This document shows, piece by piece, positions 1 to 8,797 of a stretch of DNA of 64,000 nt. Source of the DNA: Swaminathania salitolerans. GTDB lineage: Bacteria > Pseudomonadota > Alphaproteobacteria > Acetobacterales > Acetobacteraceae. The stretch's first letter is position 1. The number at the start of each line of letters is the position of its first letter. The stretch spans positions 62,001 through 126,000 of the forward strand of contig NZ_BJVC01000005.1 in assembly GCF_007988945.1 (NCBI RefSeq). The letters are read 5' to 3'. The translations under genes were made by a program, and so were the position numbers. The notes beneath the pieces were generated by a model, which searched no databases, was not told the DNA's origin, and worked only from the letters and a program-made list of their open reading frames with translations.

Positions 1-747
1 GAGAGTCCCCTGCGACGCCTCGTTTACGCGACCTACAATATCGGTCTTTTCTTCGACGATCAGGACAATATCCATCAGCCCTGCGATTTCCGGTATGTCG
101 GTCTGCATCGCACGGCGGGCTATATTCTGGGTGTCGATCCCACCGAGGAGCCTCCCCGGGTGGTCATCGAGGATGAATCCCGTCCGATCGAGGAGCCCTA
201 TGTCTGTATCGCGACCCAGGCATCGGCGCAGTGCAAATACTGGAACAATCCCGGCGGCTGGCTCGGCGTCATCGATTTTCTCAAGAAGCGCGGCTATCGC
301 GTCATCTGCATCGATCAGAAACCATTCAACGGCGCGGGGATCGTGTGGAACCAGATCCCGCACGGGGCGGAGGATCAGACCGGCAATCGTCCGCTGAGCG
401 AGCGTGCGCGCTGGCTCAAACATGCCGATCTGTTCATCGGGCTGAGCTCGGGTCTTTCCTGGCTCTCATGGGCCGTGGGGACCAAAACGGTGATGATCTC
501 AGGCTTCACTCATCCCAATAACGAATTCCACACGCCGTGGCGGGTCATCAGCTGGCATTCCTGCCACTCCTGCTGGAACGACCCGCGTTTGATGTTCGAT
601 CACAACGATTTCCTGTGGTGCCCGCGCCATGCGAAAACGGATCGGCAATTCGAGTGTTCGCGCCTTATATCCACCGACGTCGTGACCAAGAACGTCGCCG
701 ACGCGCTCGGAATAGCCCCCCCGGAGAAGGCTCCCGTCCAGGCATGA
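1..747 (+). CDS. Autotransporter heptosyltransferase-like glycosyltransferase (5' truncated)
   Basis: The reading frame is open from the first base, so the start lies before the window; 248 C-terminal residues are visible. The fragment resembles the bacterial autotransporter heptosyltransferases (Aah/TibC type), which transfer heptose to serines of AIDA-type adhesins in the cytoplasm. A GT-B-like donor-side segment is present (ADLFIGLSSGLSWLSWAVG). Four cysteines follow at fragment residues 188, 191, 207 and 219, in the order C-x2-C-x15-C-x11-C. This matches the iron-binding finger typical of that family. The protein substrate is probably encoded before the window. An unrelated GT9-like enzyme is the alternative, but the four-cysteine pattern argues against it. 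Confidence 0.72.
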   Translation, partial: ESPLRRLVYATYNIGLFFDDQDNIHQPCDFRYVGLHRTAGYILGVDPTEEPPRVVIEDESRPIEEPYVCIATQASAQCKYWNNPGGWLGVIDFLKKRGYRVICIDQKPFNGAGIVWNQIPHGAEDQTGNRPLSERARWLKHADLFIGLSSGLSWLSWAVGTKTVMISGFTHPNNEFHTPWRVISWHSCHSCWNDPRLMFDHNDFLWCPRHAKTDRQFECSRLISTDVVTKNVADALGIAPPEKAPVQA

Positions 748-867
748 CGAGACCGCATTGCCGGAAGCCGCGTCCCGTTCGGGACGAGGCGCCGACCGGC
801 TCCGCGGGACGCGGAAGGAGTTCTGTATCCCGAGGGGCTGACCGGTCATCCACTCGATGATCCGGGG

Positions 868-946
868 GAGCTTCTCCCCCTGAGAAAAATCCCCTCTGGG
901 AAAAATCCCCCTAGGGAAATTCTCCCCTAGGGAAATCCTCCCCGGC
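868..946. repeat. 16-bp minisatellite between convergent genes
   Basis: About four head-to-tail units of 16-17 bp of the form GGAAA-x-x-CCCC-x-x-AG occur at 882-898, 899-914, 915-930 and 931-946, a few bases before the mazG stop codon. A G/C-rich inverted segment precedes them. No coding function is visible. The last two perfect junctions contain CCTAGG. Confidence 0.6.
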
Positions 947-950
947 GGGT

Positions 951-1787
951 TTATCGCCTGAGGGCAATGGCTGCGTCGCTATCGCCCTCGGGGGCATCCT
1001 CTCCGGGCGAACGGTTCTCCAGACGGATCTTCGCCTGGCGCCAGAGCGCTTCCTGAGCCGCCAGATCGAGCGCGTCGAGCGAATGACCCCGCTCGGCGAC
1101 CATGGCCTCCATGGCTTCGACGCGCCGGGTGAATTTGGCATTGCCGTGACGCAGGCAGGCTTCCGGATCCAGGCCGAGTTTGCGGGCCAGACTCGCGACG
1201 GTGAACAGGACATCTCCGACCTCGTCTTCGAGACGCTTCCTGTCTCCGCCCGCCAGCTCGGCGCGCACCTCGTCCAGTTCTTCCTGGATCTTTCCGAGCA
1301 CCTGCTCGGGCGTATCCCAGTCGAACCCGACCCGCGCCGCCCGTTTGCCGAGTTTTTCCGCGCGCAGCAGGGCCGGAAGTGCGGGGGCGATACCCGCCAG
1401 AATGCCGTATTCCGCGCGAACGGCGCGTTCCGTCTGCTTGTCCTGTTCCCATCGGTCGGGATCTGCCGAAGCCCCGGCAAAGACATGCGGATGACGGCGG
1501 ATCATCTTGTCGCCGATCCTGCGCGCGATCTCGGCAAGGTCGAAACGTCCAGCCTCCTCGGCGATGCGCGCCTGATAGACGACCTGAAGAAGCAGGTCGC
1601 CGAGTTCGTCCGGAAGTCCGTCCCAGTCCTCGCGCGTAACGCAGTCGAGAATTTCATAGGCTTCCTCGATCGCGAACGGGGCGATCGTTTCGTGGGTCTG
1701 GACGCGATCCCATGGACAGCCTTTTTCGGGGTCGCGCAGACGGGCCATGATGGAAACCAGTCGGTCTATTTCCTGTGCTGCTTTCAA
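951..1787 (-). CDS. mazG: Nucleoside triphosphate pyrophosphohydrolase MazG
   Basis: A 278-residue all-alpha NTP pyrophosphohydrolase that hydrolyses NTPs or dNTPs to the monophosphate and PPi, a house-cleaning role. Two tandem MazG domains are visible. The first has an intact metal-binding signature (EEAYE at 41-45 and the E and D of DELGDLL at 60-66). The second repeats it as EELDEVRAE and EDEVGDVLF at roughly 170-200. The length fits the long, two-domain MazG class. The gene lies 67 bp downstream of the methyltransferase-like gene on the same strand and may be co-transcribed with it. Confidence 0.93.
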   Translation of the reverse strand: MKAAQEIDRLVSIMARLRDPEKGCPWDRVQTHETIAPFAIEEAYEILDCVTREDWDGLPDELGDLLLQVVYQARIAEEAGRFDLAEIARRIGDKMIRRHPHVFAGASADPDRWEQDKQTERAVRAEYGILAGIAPALPALLRAEKLGKRAARVGFDWDTPEQVLGKIQEELDEVRAELAGGDRKRLEDEVGDVLFTVASLARKLGLDPEACLRHGNAKFTRRVEAMEAMVAERGHSLDALDLAAQEALWRQAKIRLENRSPGEDAPEGDSDAAIALRR

Positions 1788-1854
1788 CGCGGATACTCCG
1801 GAGGGATGGGGATCGTGAACGAAGTATCGTTATGTCCGGCGCGCTTGTCGCCGT

Positions 1855-2757
1855 CTATTGCCCGTGCGCTTCGGGTCGCTGGAACAGCAGGACGACCTGA
1901 TCCGTCTTTCCCCTGATGCGCGGATCGAAAACGGGCAGCGTATGGGTGTCCGCCGGATTCAGAAGCAGGGGACTGCGTGTCAGAAGCCTGAATCCCACGC
2001 TTTCCGCCTGATGCACGATCAGGGCCGGGTCGATACGATGCAGGCTGTTCGGCGCCGTGGACCCGGAGCCGGGAAGGGCGCTGTGATCGATGATCATCAG
2101 CAATCCCCCGGGTCTGAGTGCCTGGAAGATCGCCCGGTTCATGCGTCGGGCGGTCTCGGGACCCATGGCTCCATAGACGTCGTGATAATTCTGGGCCGTC
2201 CAGACGAGATCGAGCGGCTCGGCCACGTGAAAATCGGTGATCGGCGTCACCACCACCGAGACGTTGCCGAAGGCGGGATCGGCGGCGATCTGCCGGGCTG
2301 TCCGCGGCGTTTCGGGGTGGCGCGCCGCCATCTCGGCGGGAATGACCGCATAGACATGCCCGGCCGCGCCCGTCGCGAGACTGAGCAGGCGCGTGAAATA
2401 ACCGCTCCCGGGCATGAGATCCGCGATCTTCTGGCCCGGATGCACGTGCGCGAGCGCCAGAAGGGCGAGAGGGCGACGCCGCGCATCCCTTGCCCGGTCG
2501 GAGGCGGGACGTGCGGGCGCATTCAGGAGCGCGGCCGGGACGGCCGGTGCGGAAGGTATCGTTCGTGCTGCCTGTGCCGGGCCGGACAGAGCCAGTCCGG
2601 TCATGAGGCAAAGCCCCATCGCATGAGTGACGGCAAGACGGGCCAGAGAGAGACCGGATGCGACCCGGCGATGCGCGGTCGGACTTGTCGCAGCCGGTTC
2701 GGCAGCCGGTTCGAATGCAGCAGCCGGGCGGGCGGCGCGGCCAGGGCGGATCGTCAT
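1855..2757 (-). CDS. Exported class I SAM-dependent methyltransferase-like protein
   Basis: A 300-residue protein related to the predicted methyltransferases of COG4798. After a long basic N-terminus there is a hydrophobic stretch ending at PAQAA (about residues 36-64) that reads as a signal peptide, so the domain probably acts in the periplasm. The Rossmann glycine loop is seen as ADLMPGSGYFTRLLS, and an acidic strand end as DLVWTAQNYHD. The start at 2757 was chosen because GAGGG lies about 9 bases upstream; an in-frame extension further upstream is only arginine-rich noise. Substrate unknown. A methyltransferase fold outside the cytoplasm is odd, since SAM is cytosolic, so the fold may have another role. 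Confidence 0.72.
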   Translation of the reverse strand: MTIRPGRAARPAAAFEPAAEPAATSPTAHRRVASGLSLARLAVTHAMGLCLMTGLALSGPAQAARTIPSAPAVPAALLNAPARPASDRARDARRRPLALLALAHVHPGQKIADLMPGSGYFTRLLSLATGAAGHVYAVIPAEMAARHPETPRTARQIAADPAFGNVSVVVTPITDFHVAEPLDLVWTAQNYHDVYGAMGPETARRMNRAIFQALRPGGLLMIIDHSALPGSGSTAPNSLHRIDPALIVHQAESVGFRLLTRSPLLLNPADTHTLPVFDPRIRGKTDQVVLLFQRPEAHGQ

Positions 2758-2771
2758 GATGTGACCCTCGC

Positions 2772-4148
2772 TTATCTTCGGTTGCGGCACAAGAGATATA
2801 CCGTGACGATCACAGCCACGCTGAACAGGCTGGCAAGGATCGTCTGACGCTGCGCGGGCTGGACGAGCATGGCCAGAACGACGAGTACGACGCCGCAAAG
2901 GGTCGCTATGTTCAGCCCGGTGCCGAATGGCAGCGTGAAGGCGGCATTGCCGGGATCGCGCAGGCGGAAGATCCGGTGGGAGGACACGATGAGCGCGTAG
3001 ATGAGCAGGATCACCGCACCGGTCGCCCCGAGGAGAAAGGCGAAGATAAGACCCGGCGAGAGGATCGAGCAGAAGGCGACGACGAGCCCGACAAGGCTCG
3101 AGAACGTTACCGCCCGCTGGGGAACGTGCCGTTTCGATACGACGGCGAATCTCCGCGGGGCCTCACCGAGTTCGGCAAGACCCCTGAGGGTGCGCGACGT
3201 GATGTAGATGCTCGAGTTGAGGCAGGACAATATGGCCGTGAACACGACCACCTGCATGAGCGGCGCCGCTCCGGGAACACCGAGGCGGTGCATGACAGTC
3301 ACGAAAGGCGAGTGTCCCGGCTGGATGTCGGTCCAGGGAACCAGAACGAGGATGAGCGCCGCCGAGAGCACATAGAAGAGCGTGACCCGCACGCCGATCG
3401 TTCGCGTCACGCGGGCGAGATTCTCCTCGGCATTCTCCGATTCGGCGGCGGCCACCGTCGCCGATTCCGAGCCGATCATCGAAAAAAGAACGGTCGGCAC
3501 GGCGGCAAGGATCGCTCCCCAGCCATGGGGGAAGAACCCCCCATGCGAAAAGAGATTGGCGCCGATGGCCGGATGCGGACCGAGAAGATGACCGAGACTG
3601 AGCAGGCCGAGCGCACAGAAGGCCACGAGCGTGGCCACCTTGATGAGGGAGAGCCAGAACTCGCATTCGCCGAAGAGACGGACCGAAACGAGATTGATGA
3701 GATTGACCGCGACGATGAGGGCCGGCGCGAGAAGCCAGACCGGCAGTCCGATCCAGTCTCGCAGGGCGATCGCGCCGCCGATAGCCTCCGCGCCGATGGT
3801 GACCACCCAGAAAAGCCAGTACAGCCAGCCTGAAACGAATCCGGCCCCCGGACCGTGCGCGGCCCGGATGCAGTCGATGAAGGTTCCGATGCCCGGTCGC
3901 GCGAGGAGCATCTCCCCGAGCATGCGGATGACGATCACGACGAGAAGGCCGGTCGCCACATAGGTCACGAGAATGGCCGGGCCGGCGGCTGCGATCGCCG
4001 CGGAACTGCCGATGAAGAGACCGGCTCCAATGACGCCACCGAGGGCGATCATGGCGATATGGCGGTCCTTGAGTTTGCCCCCGGGCAGGAGAGGGGGCTG
4101 ATCCTCATGGGAAAGAGGCGGCTTTGCGTGTATATCTCTGTCCATCAT
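2772..4148 (-). CDS. Amino acid permease (APC superfamily, AAT family)
   Basis: A 458-residue inner-membrane transporter with about 12 hydrophobic segments. The first segment carries the family signature (DRHIAMIALGGVIGAGLFIG, near residues 25-44), close to GABA, aromatic and basic amino-acid permeases of the AAT family. SESATVAAAESENAEENLA follows the sixth segment, as in that family. The start is the first of two adjacent ATG codons at 4148, although no strong ribosome site precedes it; any extension would run antisense into argC. The gene diverges from argC across 67 bp. The substrate cannot be read from sequence. Confidence 0.85.
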   Translation of the reverse strand: MMDRDIHAKPPLSHEDQPPLLPGGKLKDRHIAMIALGGVIGAGLFIGSSAAIAAAGPAILVTYVATGLLVVIVIRMLGEMLLARPGIGTFIDCIRAAHGPGAGFVSGWLYWLFWVVTIGAEAIGGAIALRDWIGLPVWLLAPALIVAVNLINLVSVRLFGECEFWLSLIKVATLVAFCALGLLSLGHLLGPHPAIGANLFSHGGFFPHGWGAILAAVPTVLFSMIGSESATVAAAESENAEENLARVTRTIGVRVTLFYVLSAALILVLVPWTDIQPGHSPFVTVMHRLGVPGAAPLMQVVVFTAILSCLNSSIYITSRTLRGLAELGEAPRRFAVVSKRHVPQRAVTFSSLVGLVVAFCSILSPGLIFAFLLGATGAVILLIYALIVSSHRIFRLRDPGNAAFTLPFGTGLNIATLCGVVLVVLAMLVQPAQRQTILASLFSVAVIVTVYLLCRNRR

Positions 4149-4215
4149 GAATCGGACAAAGCCATGCAATGGCCTGTCCCGTCCAGATCGAACATTATAG
4201 TGAGGTAACGAATCG

Positions 4216-5130
4216 ATGACACGCGTCTTCATCGACGGAGAAGCCGGGACCACGGGACTCGGCATCAGGGACCGCCTGCGAGGGCTGCCCGTCGAGATCC
4301 TCTCCATCGATCCGGCGCGACGCAAGGACCCCTCGGCACGTCTGGACATGATGACGAAAGCGGATCTCGTCGTTCTCTGCCTGCCGGACGATGCCGCGCG
4401 CGAGGCGGTCGCTCTCGCCGGCTCCCTGGAGCATGTCCGGTTTCTCGATGCCAGCACCGCCCATCGCGTTACGCAAGGATGGGAGTACGGCTTTCCCGAA
4501 ATGACGCCGGAGCAGGCATCCCGGATCGGCAAGGCGCGTTATGTGGCCAATCCGGGCTGCTATCCCACCGGTGTGATCGCCCTGCTGCGCCCTCTCGTCG
4601 ATGCGGGACTCATTCCTTCCGATCATCCTCTCACGATCAATGCCGTGAGCGGCTATAGTGGCGGGGGGCGTTCGGAGATCGAGGCGCATGAACGTGAGGG
4701 CGGTCCCGCTTTCGCTCTGTACGGCCTGGGCCTCGAGCACAAGCATGTTCCGGAGATCATGCATTATGGCGGTCTGACCCGGCGTCCGCTCTTCGTGCCC
4801 TCGATCGGCCATTTCGCCCAGGGGATGATCGTCTCGATTCCGCTCCATCTTCCGGATCTGCCGGGTCAGCCCTGCACGGCCGACATAGCGGCCTGTCTCG
4901 CCGCGCGTTACGCTGGCAGCGAGCGCGTGCGGGTCGTTTCATCGGATCGGCCGCGTCTGGATGCCGCCGCACTGGCCGGGCAGGACGATATGGAGCTGCG
5001 TGTTCATGGCAATGACGCCCGTGGCCATGTCCTTCTGACGGCCTGTCTGGACAATCTCGGAAAAGGGGCATCGGGTGCGGCGTTGCAGAATATCCGCCTG
5101 ATGAGCGGGCGAGACGTTTCCTGCGCCTAG
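4216..5130 (+). CDS. argC: N-acetyl-gamma-glutamyl-phosphate reductase, type 2
   Basis: A 304-residue enzyme that reduces N-acetylglutamyl-5-phosphate to the semialdehyde with NADPH in arginine biosynthesis. Its length and the short N-terminus (VFIDGEAGTTGLGI) place it in the type 2 ArgC group. The nucleotide-binding glycine motif is at 8-15. The catalytic cysteine is C115 in NPGCYPTG. A conserved HKHVPEI-like segment appears as EHKHVPEIMH near 175. No other arg gene is close by. The downstream GGDEF-EAL gene begins 38 bp later and could be co-transcribed. Confidence 0.93.
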   Translation: MTRVFIDGEAGTTGLGIRDRLRGLPVEILSIDPARRKDPSARLDMMTKADLVVLCLPDDAAREAVALAGSLEHVRFLDASTAHRVTQGWEYGFPEMTPEQASRIGKARYVANPGCYPTGVIALLRPLVDAGLIPSDHPLTINAVSGYSGGGRSEIEAHEREGGPAFALYGLGLEHKHVPEIMHYGGLTRRPLFVPSIGHFAQGMIVSIPLHLPDLPGQPCTADIAACLAARYAGSERVRVVSSDRPRLDAAALAGQDDMELRVHGNDARGHVLLTACLDNLGKGASGAALQNIRLMSGRDVSCA

Positions 5131-5168
5131 GACCGCCCGGCCGCCCGGGCATGGAAAGAGGATAAAGG

Positions 5169-7163
5169 GTGGCCGAAAACACCGAACCCCCACCTGAACC
5201 GTGTTCCGTATCCCCGCGAGAGCCGGATCGGGAACCGGAGAAATCTCCTGGCCCGGATACGGGCCGACTGGCCGACGACGTGCCGCCCGGACTGTTCCGG
5301 CATATTCTGGACCGGATTCCTCTTCTTGTAGCGCATGTGGATATTGCAGGGCGCGTCACCTATCTCAACGCCGCCTGGCGCACCCTGCTGGGGCGTGAGG
5401 AACCGCATCCGGCCCTGCTCTGGACCGAACTGCTCGCCGAGGGGAACCGGCCTTCCGATCCGGGCGCGTCACCGGTTCTGCACGATCCCTGGTCCGACTG
5501 GGTCGATCTGAATCATCGTGCCGGGGGGCGGGTCGCGGGCAGTCTGAGCTGGCAGAGGCTCGACCTCTTCTCCGGGCTTTCTTTCTCCGGGCTTTCTGCC
5601 GCACGCGCTGCGGAGGGCGTATCGGAGCGCGGATGGATCCTGTCCTGCCAGATCATGACCCAGGCTGGCCTCCCTGTTTTCAAACCGCAGAGCAGCGTAT
5701 CCCCCGGCGAGAAAGGCGAAGAAGGCGGGATGCAGGGCAGCGCCGCCGGACAGGAAGCCTCCCGGGCGGGCAGACGCGGCACCAGCCGCGACATTCTGAC
5801 CGGACTGCCGGACCGCACGGCCTTCGAGCACAAGGCTGTCGAGCTGCTGCATGTTGCGGCATCCCGTGAGCGCAGGCTCGGCGTGCTGCGCGTGGATATC
5901 GATCATCTGGGAGATCTGAACCGTCTTCTCGGCGAGGAGGCAGGAGATCAGGTCCTGCGCGTGGTCGGGCAGCGTCTTCGGGCCATTTTCCCCAGAGCCG
6001 CGCTCGTCGCACGCACGGGCGGCGACGAATTCTCGGTCCTGCTCCCCCATGATGGTCCCGACGGAAATCCTGCGTCCGGAAAAACGGTTTGCCCGGAACC
6101 GGATGCGGCGGAATCGGCCGCTCTCGAGGCGGCGTCGATGGCTCAATCCGTGCTCGATCTGGCGGATCTGCCGATTCAGGTCGGTGCGACCCAGATCACG
6201 TCGGGTCTGAGCATCGGCGGAGCCCTGTTTCCCGATCACGGGCGCGGGCTCGTCGCGCTCGAGCAATGCGCGGCCCTTGCACTCGCCGAGGTCAAGACAC
6301 ACGGGCGCGGCGGGTTCCGCATGTGGAGTCCGGTCTTCGGCAGGGGGGAGTCCGGAGTGACACGCCAGGCGCATTCCGTCCGGCAGATGCTGCGGCGCGA
6401 CCTGATCTACCCGGTCTATCAGGCCAAGATTCGCCTGAGCGATTCCGTGCCGGTCGGAATCGAGGCGCTGATGCGCTGGCGCGGTGCGGGGGGCACAGCG
6501 GATGGACCGGAATCCCTGCCTGAGCTGTTCAGGAACTACGATCTGGCCACGCGTGTCTCTGCCCGGATGCAGGAGCGTGTCTTCTCGGACCTCGCCAGAT
6601 GGTACCGGGAGGGGCTCGTGCCGCCGAGGATGGCGATCAACGTCGCGCCCGTCGAGTTCATGCAGGACGATTTCGGCGAGAAACTGCTTGCAAGACTTGC
6701 GGGTCACGGTCTCCCGCCCTCCGCGGTCGAGCTCGAACTGACCGAGCATGTCCTCTACCAGAACAGCACCCATTTCATTCATCGGGCGCTCTGTCTCCTG
6801 CACAAGGCGGGCGTCGCAATCACGCTGGACGATTTCGGAACCGGCTATTCCTCGCTCGGCTTCCTCCGGGATTTTCCGGTTTCCTCGGTCAAGATCGATC
6901 GCAGCTTCATTGCGCCCCTCTGCGAAGAGCCGGCCATGAGTGTGATCGTCGAGGCCATCATCCGCTTCGGCCAGGCGATTTCGGTCGATGTGGTCGCAGA
7001 AGGGATAGAAACCGAGGCGCAGAGCGCATATCTCAAACGTATGGGATGTCCCACCGGGCAGGGATATCTGTATTGCCCGCCTGTTGCGGCCGAGGACATG
7101 GCCGAACGTCTGCGGGCCGCGCGCCCCGGCGTTCACCTCCCGGGTCGTTCGCCCCAGAACTAG
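5169..7163 (+). CDS. PAS-GGDEF-EAL cyclic-di-GMP protein
   Basis: A 664-residue soluble sensor for cyclic-di-GMP signalling. It has a PAS-like domain (about 38-80), a variable linker, a GGDEF domain with an intact GGDEF at 284-288, and an EAL domain starting at E432-A433-L434. The EAL catalytic set looks complete: N in AINVAP, E in ELTEH, the DD at 554-555 in DDFGTGYSS, K in VKIDRSF and E in VVAEGIE. No RxxD inhibitory site is seen before GGDEF. Both activities could be real, or the GGDEF may act as a GTP sensor. The start is GTG, with GAGGA 6-10 bases upstream. The linker holds an exact 15-bp duplication at 5568-5597. Confidence 0.9.
   Translation: MAENTEPPPEPCSVSPREPDREPEKSPGPDTGRLADDVPPGLFRHILDRIPLLVAHVDIAGRVTYLNAAWRTLLGREEPHPALLWTELLAEGNRPSDPGASPVLHDPWSDWVDLNHRAGGRVAGSLSWQRLDLFSGLSFSGLSAARAAEGVSERGWILSCQIMTQAGLPVFKPQSSVSPGEKGEEGGMQGSAAGQEASRAGRRGTSRDILTGLPDRTAFEHKAVELLHVAASRERRLGVLRVDIDHLGDLNRLLGEEAGDQVLRVVGQRLRAIFPRAALVARTGGDEFSVLLPHDGPDGNPASGKTVCPEPDAAESAALEAASMAQSVLDLADLPIQVGATQITSGLSIGGALFPDHGRGLVALEQCAALALAEVKTHGRGGFRMWSPVFGRGESGVTRQAHSVRQMLRRDLIYPVYQAKIRLSDSVPVGIEALMRWRGAGGTADGPESLPELFRNYDLATRVSARMQERVFSDLARWYREGLVPPRMAINVAPVEFMQDDFGEKLLARLAGHGLPPSAVELELTEHVLYQNSTHFIHRALCLLHKAGVAITLDDFGTGYSSLGFLRDFPVSSVKIDRSFIAPLCEEPAMSVIVEAIIRFGQAISVDVVAEGIETEAQSAYLKRMGCPTGQGYLYCPPVAAEDMAERLRAARPGVHLPGRSPQN
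5568..5597 (+). repeat. Exact 15-bp tandem duplication inside the GGDEF-EAL gene
   Basis: The unit TTCTCCGGGCTTTCT occurs twice in a row (5568-5582 and 5583-5597). It is in frame and encodes the peptide FSGLS twice in the linker between the PAS and GGDEF domains. Confidence 0.85.
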
Positions 7164-7200
7164 CGCCGAGCGGATGAGACCCGCCCCCCGATATGCCTTC

Positions 7201-7226
7201 CTGCGTCCCTGTGCTGCGTCCCTGCG
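7201..7226. repeat. 13-bp tandem duplication upstream of tRNA-Leu
   Basis: CTGCGTCCCTGTG is followed directly by CTGCGTCCCTGCG, in the spacer between the cyclic-di-GMP gene and the tRNA. No coding function is seen. Confidence 0.7.
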
Positions 7227-7347
7227 CTGAATCCGGGCGCCGTCAGGAAGCCCCTTTTCCGGTGCCGTTTCTCCATTGCCGTATAGGGCGCATCGCCGGT
7301 ATCCGTTGCCTTTCCCTCCCGATTTCGCTAACAGTTCCGTCGTTCAT

Positions 7348-7431
7348 GCGAGAGTGACGGAACGGTAGACGTAGTCGGCTCAAAATCGACCGCCGCAAGG
7401 CATGGGGGTTCGAATCCCCCCTCTCGTACCA
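7348..7431 (+). tRNA. tRNA-Leu (anticodon CAA)
   Basis: An 84-nt cloverleaf. The acceptor stem is 7348-7354 with 7421-7427 (first pair G-U). The D stem is ACG/CGT. The anticodon stem is GTCGG with TCGAC, and the loop CTCAAAA places CAA at 7381-7383. The variable arm is 13 nt with a short GCC/GGC stem, expected for a class II leucine tRNA. The T arm is GGGGG-TTCGAAT-CCCCC. CCA is encoded at 7429-7431. It reads the UUG codon. Confidence 0.95.
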
Positions 7432-7636
7432 TCGAACGACCGTATCGTCGCTCTCGCCTCCATACCGGCCCCGGAGGCGGGATCATGAGGGCATCCGGGA
7501 TCATCAAGGCAGCTCCGGGGCCGCATTCCGGAAAAAAACCTTGCCTCCGAACGCGGTATTGAACCGGCGGTGACTTGCCTTTGCGGGGCGGCCTCCGGCA
7601 TATCTCCCGGGTTTTCCTCCGTTTGCCGGACCGATC

Positions 7637-8797
7637 ATGCTGCACCGTCCTGACAAGAAACCTGCCCGCCCGTATTTTTCGTCCGGTCCCTGTGCGAAGC
7701 GCCCCGGCTGGTCGCTCGGTGCGCTCGATAACGCGCTTCTCGGACGATCGCATCGCGCGCCCGAGGGGCGGGCGCGGCTCCGGGAAGTCATCGATCGGTC
7801 CCATGCGCTTCTCGGCGCGCCATCGGACTGGAAAATCGCGATCGTCCCTGCTTCGGATACCGGCGCCGTCGAGATGATCCTCTGGGCGCTGGCAGGCGAT
7901 GCGCCGATCGATGTGCTTTCTTTCGAGAGTTTCTCCGGGCTGTGGGCGCAGGATCTGCGCGACGAGCTCCGTCTGCCCCGCCTGACCGTGCATGAGGCGC
8001 CCTACGGCGCATTGCCCGATCTGTCGGCGATCGACTGGTCTCACGACGTGGTCCTGACATGGAACGGAACGACCTCCGGCGTTCGCATGCCCGGACCGGA
8101 GGCGATCCCGGCGACGCATGAAGGGCTTGTCATCTGCGATGCGACATCGGCAGCCTTTGCCATGGACCTCCCCTGGGACCGGCTCGATGTCGTGACCTGG
8201 TCCTGGCAGAAGGCTCTTGGCGGCGAGGCGGCTCACGGCATGGTCGCTCTCAGCCCGCGCGCCGTCGCGCGGCTGGAAAACGGCGCCTCGCGTCCCTTGC
8301 CCAAGATCTTCCGTCTGACGAACAGGAAGGGACTGATCGACGCGATCTTCCAGGGCGATACGATCAATACGCCCTCCATGCTCTGCGTCGAGGATGCGCT
8401 CGATTCCCTCAGATGGGCGGAGGCCATTGGCGGTCTTCCGGCCCTCAGGGCGCGGAGCGAGGCAAATCTCGCAGCGGTGACCCGCTGGGTGGAAAAGACC
8501 GACTGGATCGCGTTTCTTGCATCCGATCCCGCTCTGCGATCCTCGACCTCGATCTGCCTGAAGATCGTGGCGCCCTGGTTCGTCGCCCTGCCGCAGGACG
8601 GACAGGGGCGTGCGGTCAAGGCCCTGACCGGTCTGGTCGCGGCCGAAGGGGCGGGATACGATCTCGCTTCCTATCGCGATGCGCCTGCAGGCCTGCGGAT
8701 CTGGGGAGGCGCGACGGTCGATACGGCCGATATCGAAGATCTGCTGCCGTGGCTCGACTGGGCCTATCAGGCGGTGAGCAAGGAATATGCCGCATGA
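7637..8797 (+). CDS. serC: Phosphoserine aminotransferase
   Basis: A 386-residue PLP enzyme converting 3-phosphohydroxypyruvate and glutamate to phosphoserine in serine synthesis, and probably acting in the pyridoxal pathway. It belongs to the divergent class found in alphaproteobacteria and methanogens rather than the E. coli class. Signatures seen are [14 protein letters not shown] near the N-terminus, [11 protein letters not shown], and the PLP lysine K192 in [13 protein letters not shown]. Its stop codon overlaps the hisZ start (ATGA), so the two are translationally coupled. No serA gene is visible in the window. Confidence 0.9.
   Translation: MLHRPDKKPARPYFSSGPCAKRPGWSLGALDNALLGRSHRAPEGRARLREVIDRSHALLGAPSDWKIAIVPASDTGAVEMILWALAGDAPIDVLSFESFSGLWAQDLRDELRLPRLTVHEAPYGALPDLSAIDWSHDVVLTWNGTTSGVRMPGPEAIPATHEGLVICDATSAAFAMDLPWDRLDVVTWSWQKALGGEAAHGMVALSPRAVARLENGASRPLPKIFRLTNRKGLIDAIFQGDTINTPSMLCVEDALDSLRWAEAIGGLPALRARSEANLAAVTRWVEKTDWIAFLASDPALRSSTSICLKIVAPWFVALPQDGQGRAVKALTGLVAAEGAGYDLASYRDAPAGLRIWGGATVDTADIEDLLPWLDWAYQAVSKEYAA

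Noticed and set aside
5469-7136. A 555-codon minus-strand frame over the GGDEF-EAL gene
   Set aside because: Antisense shadow with no ribosome site and no domain.
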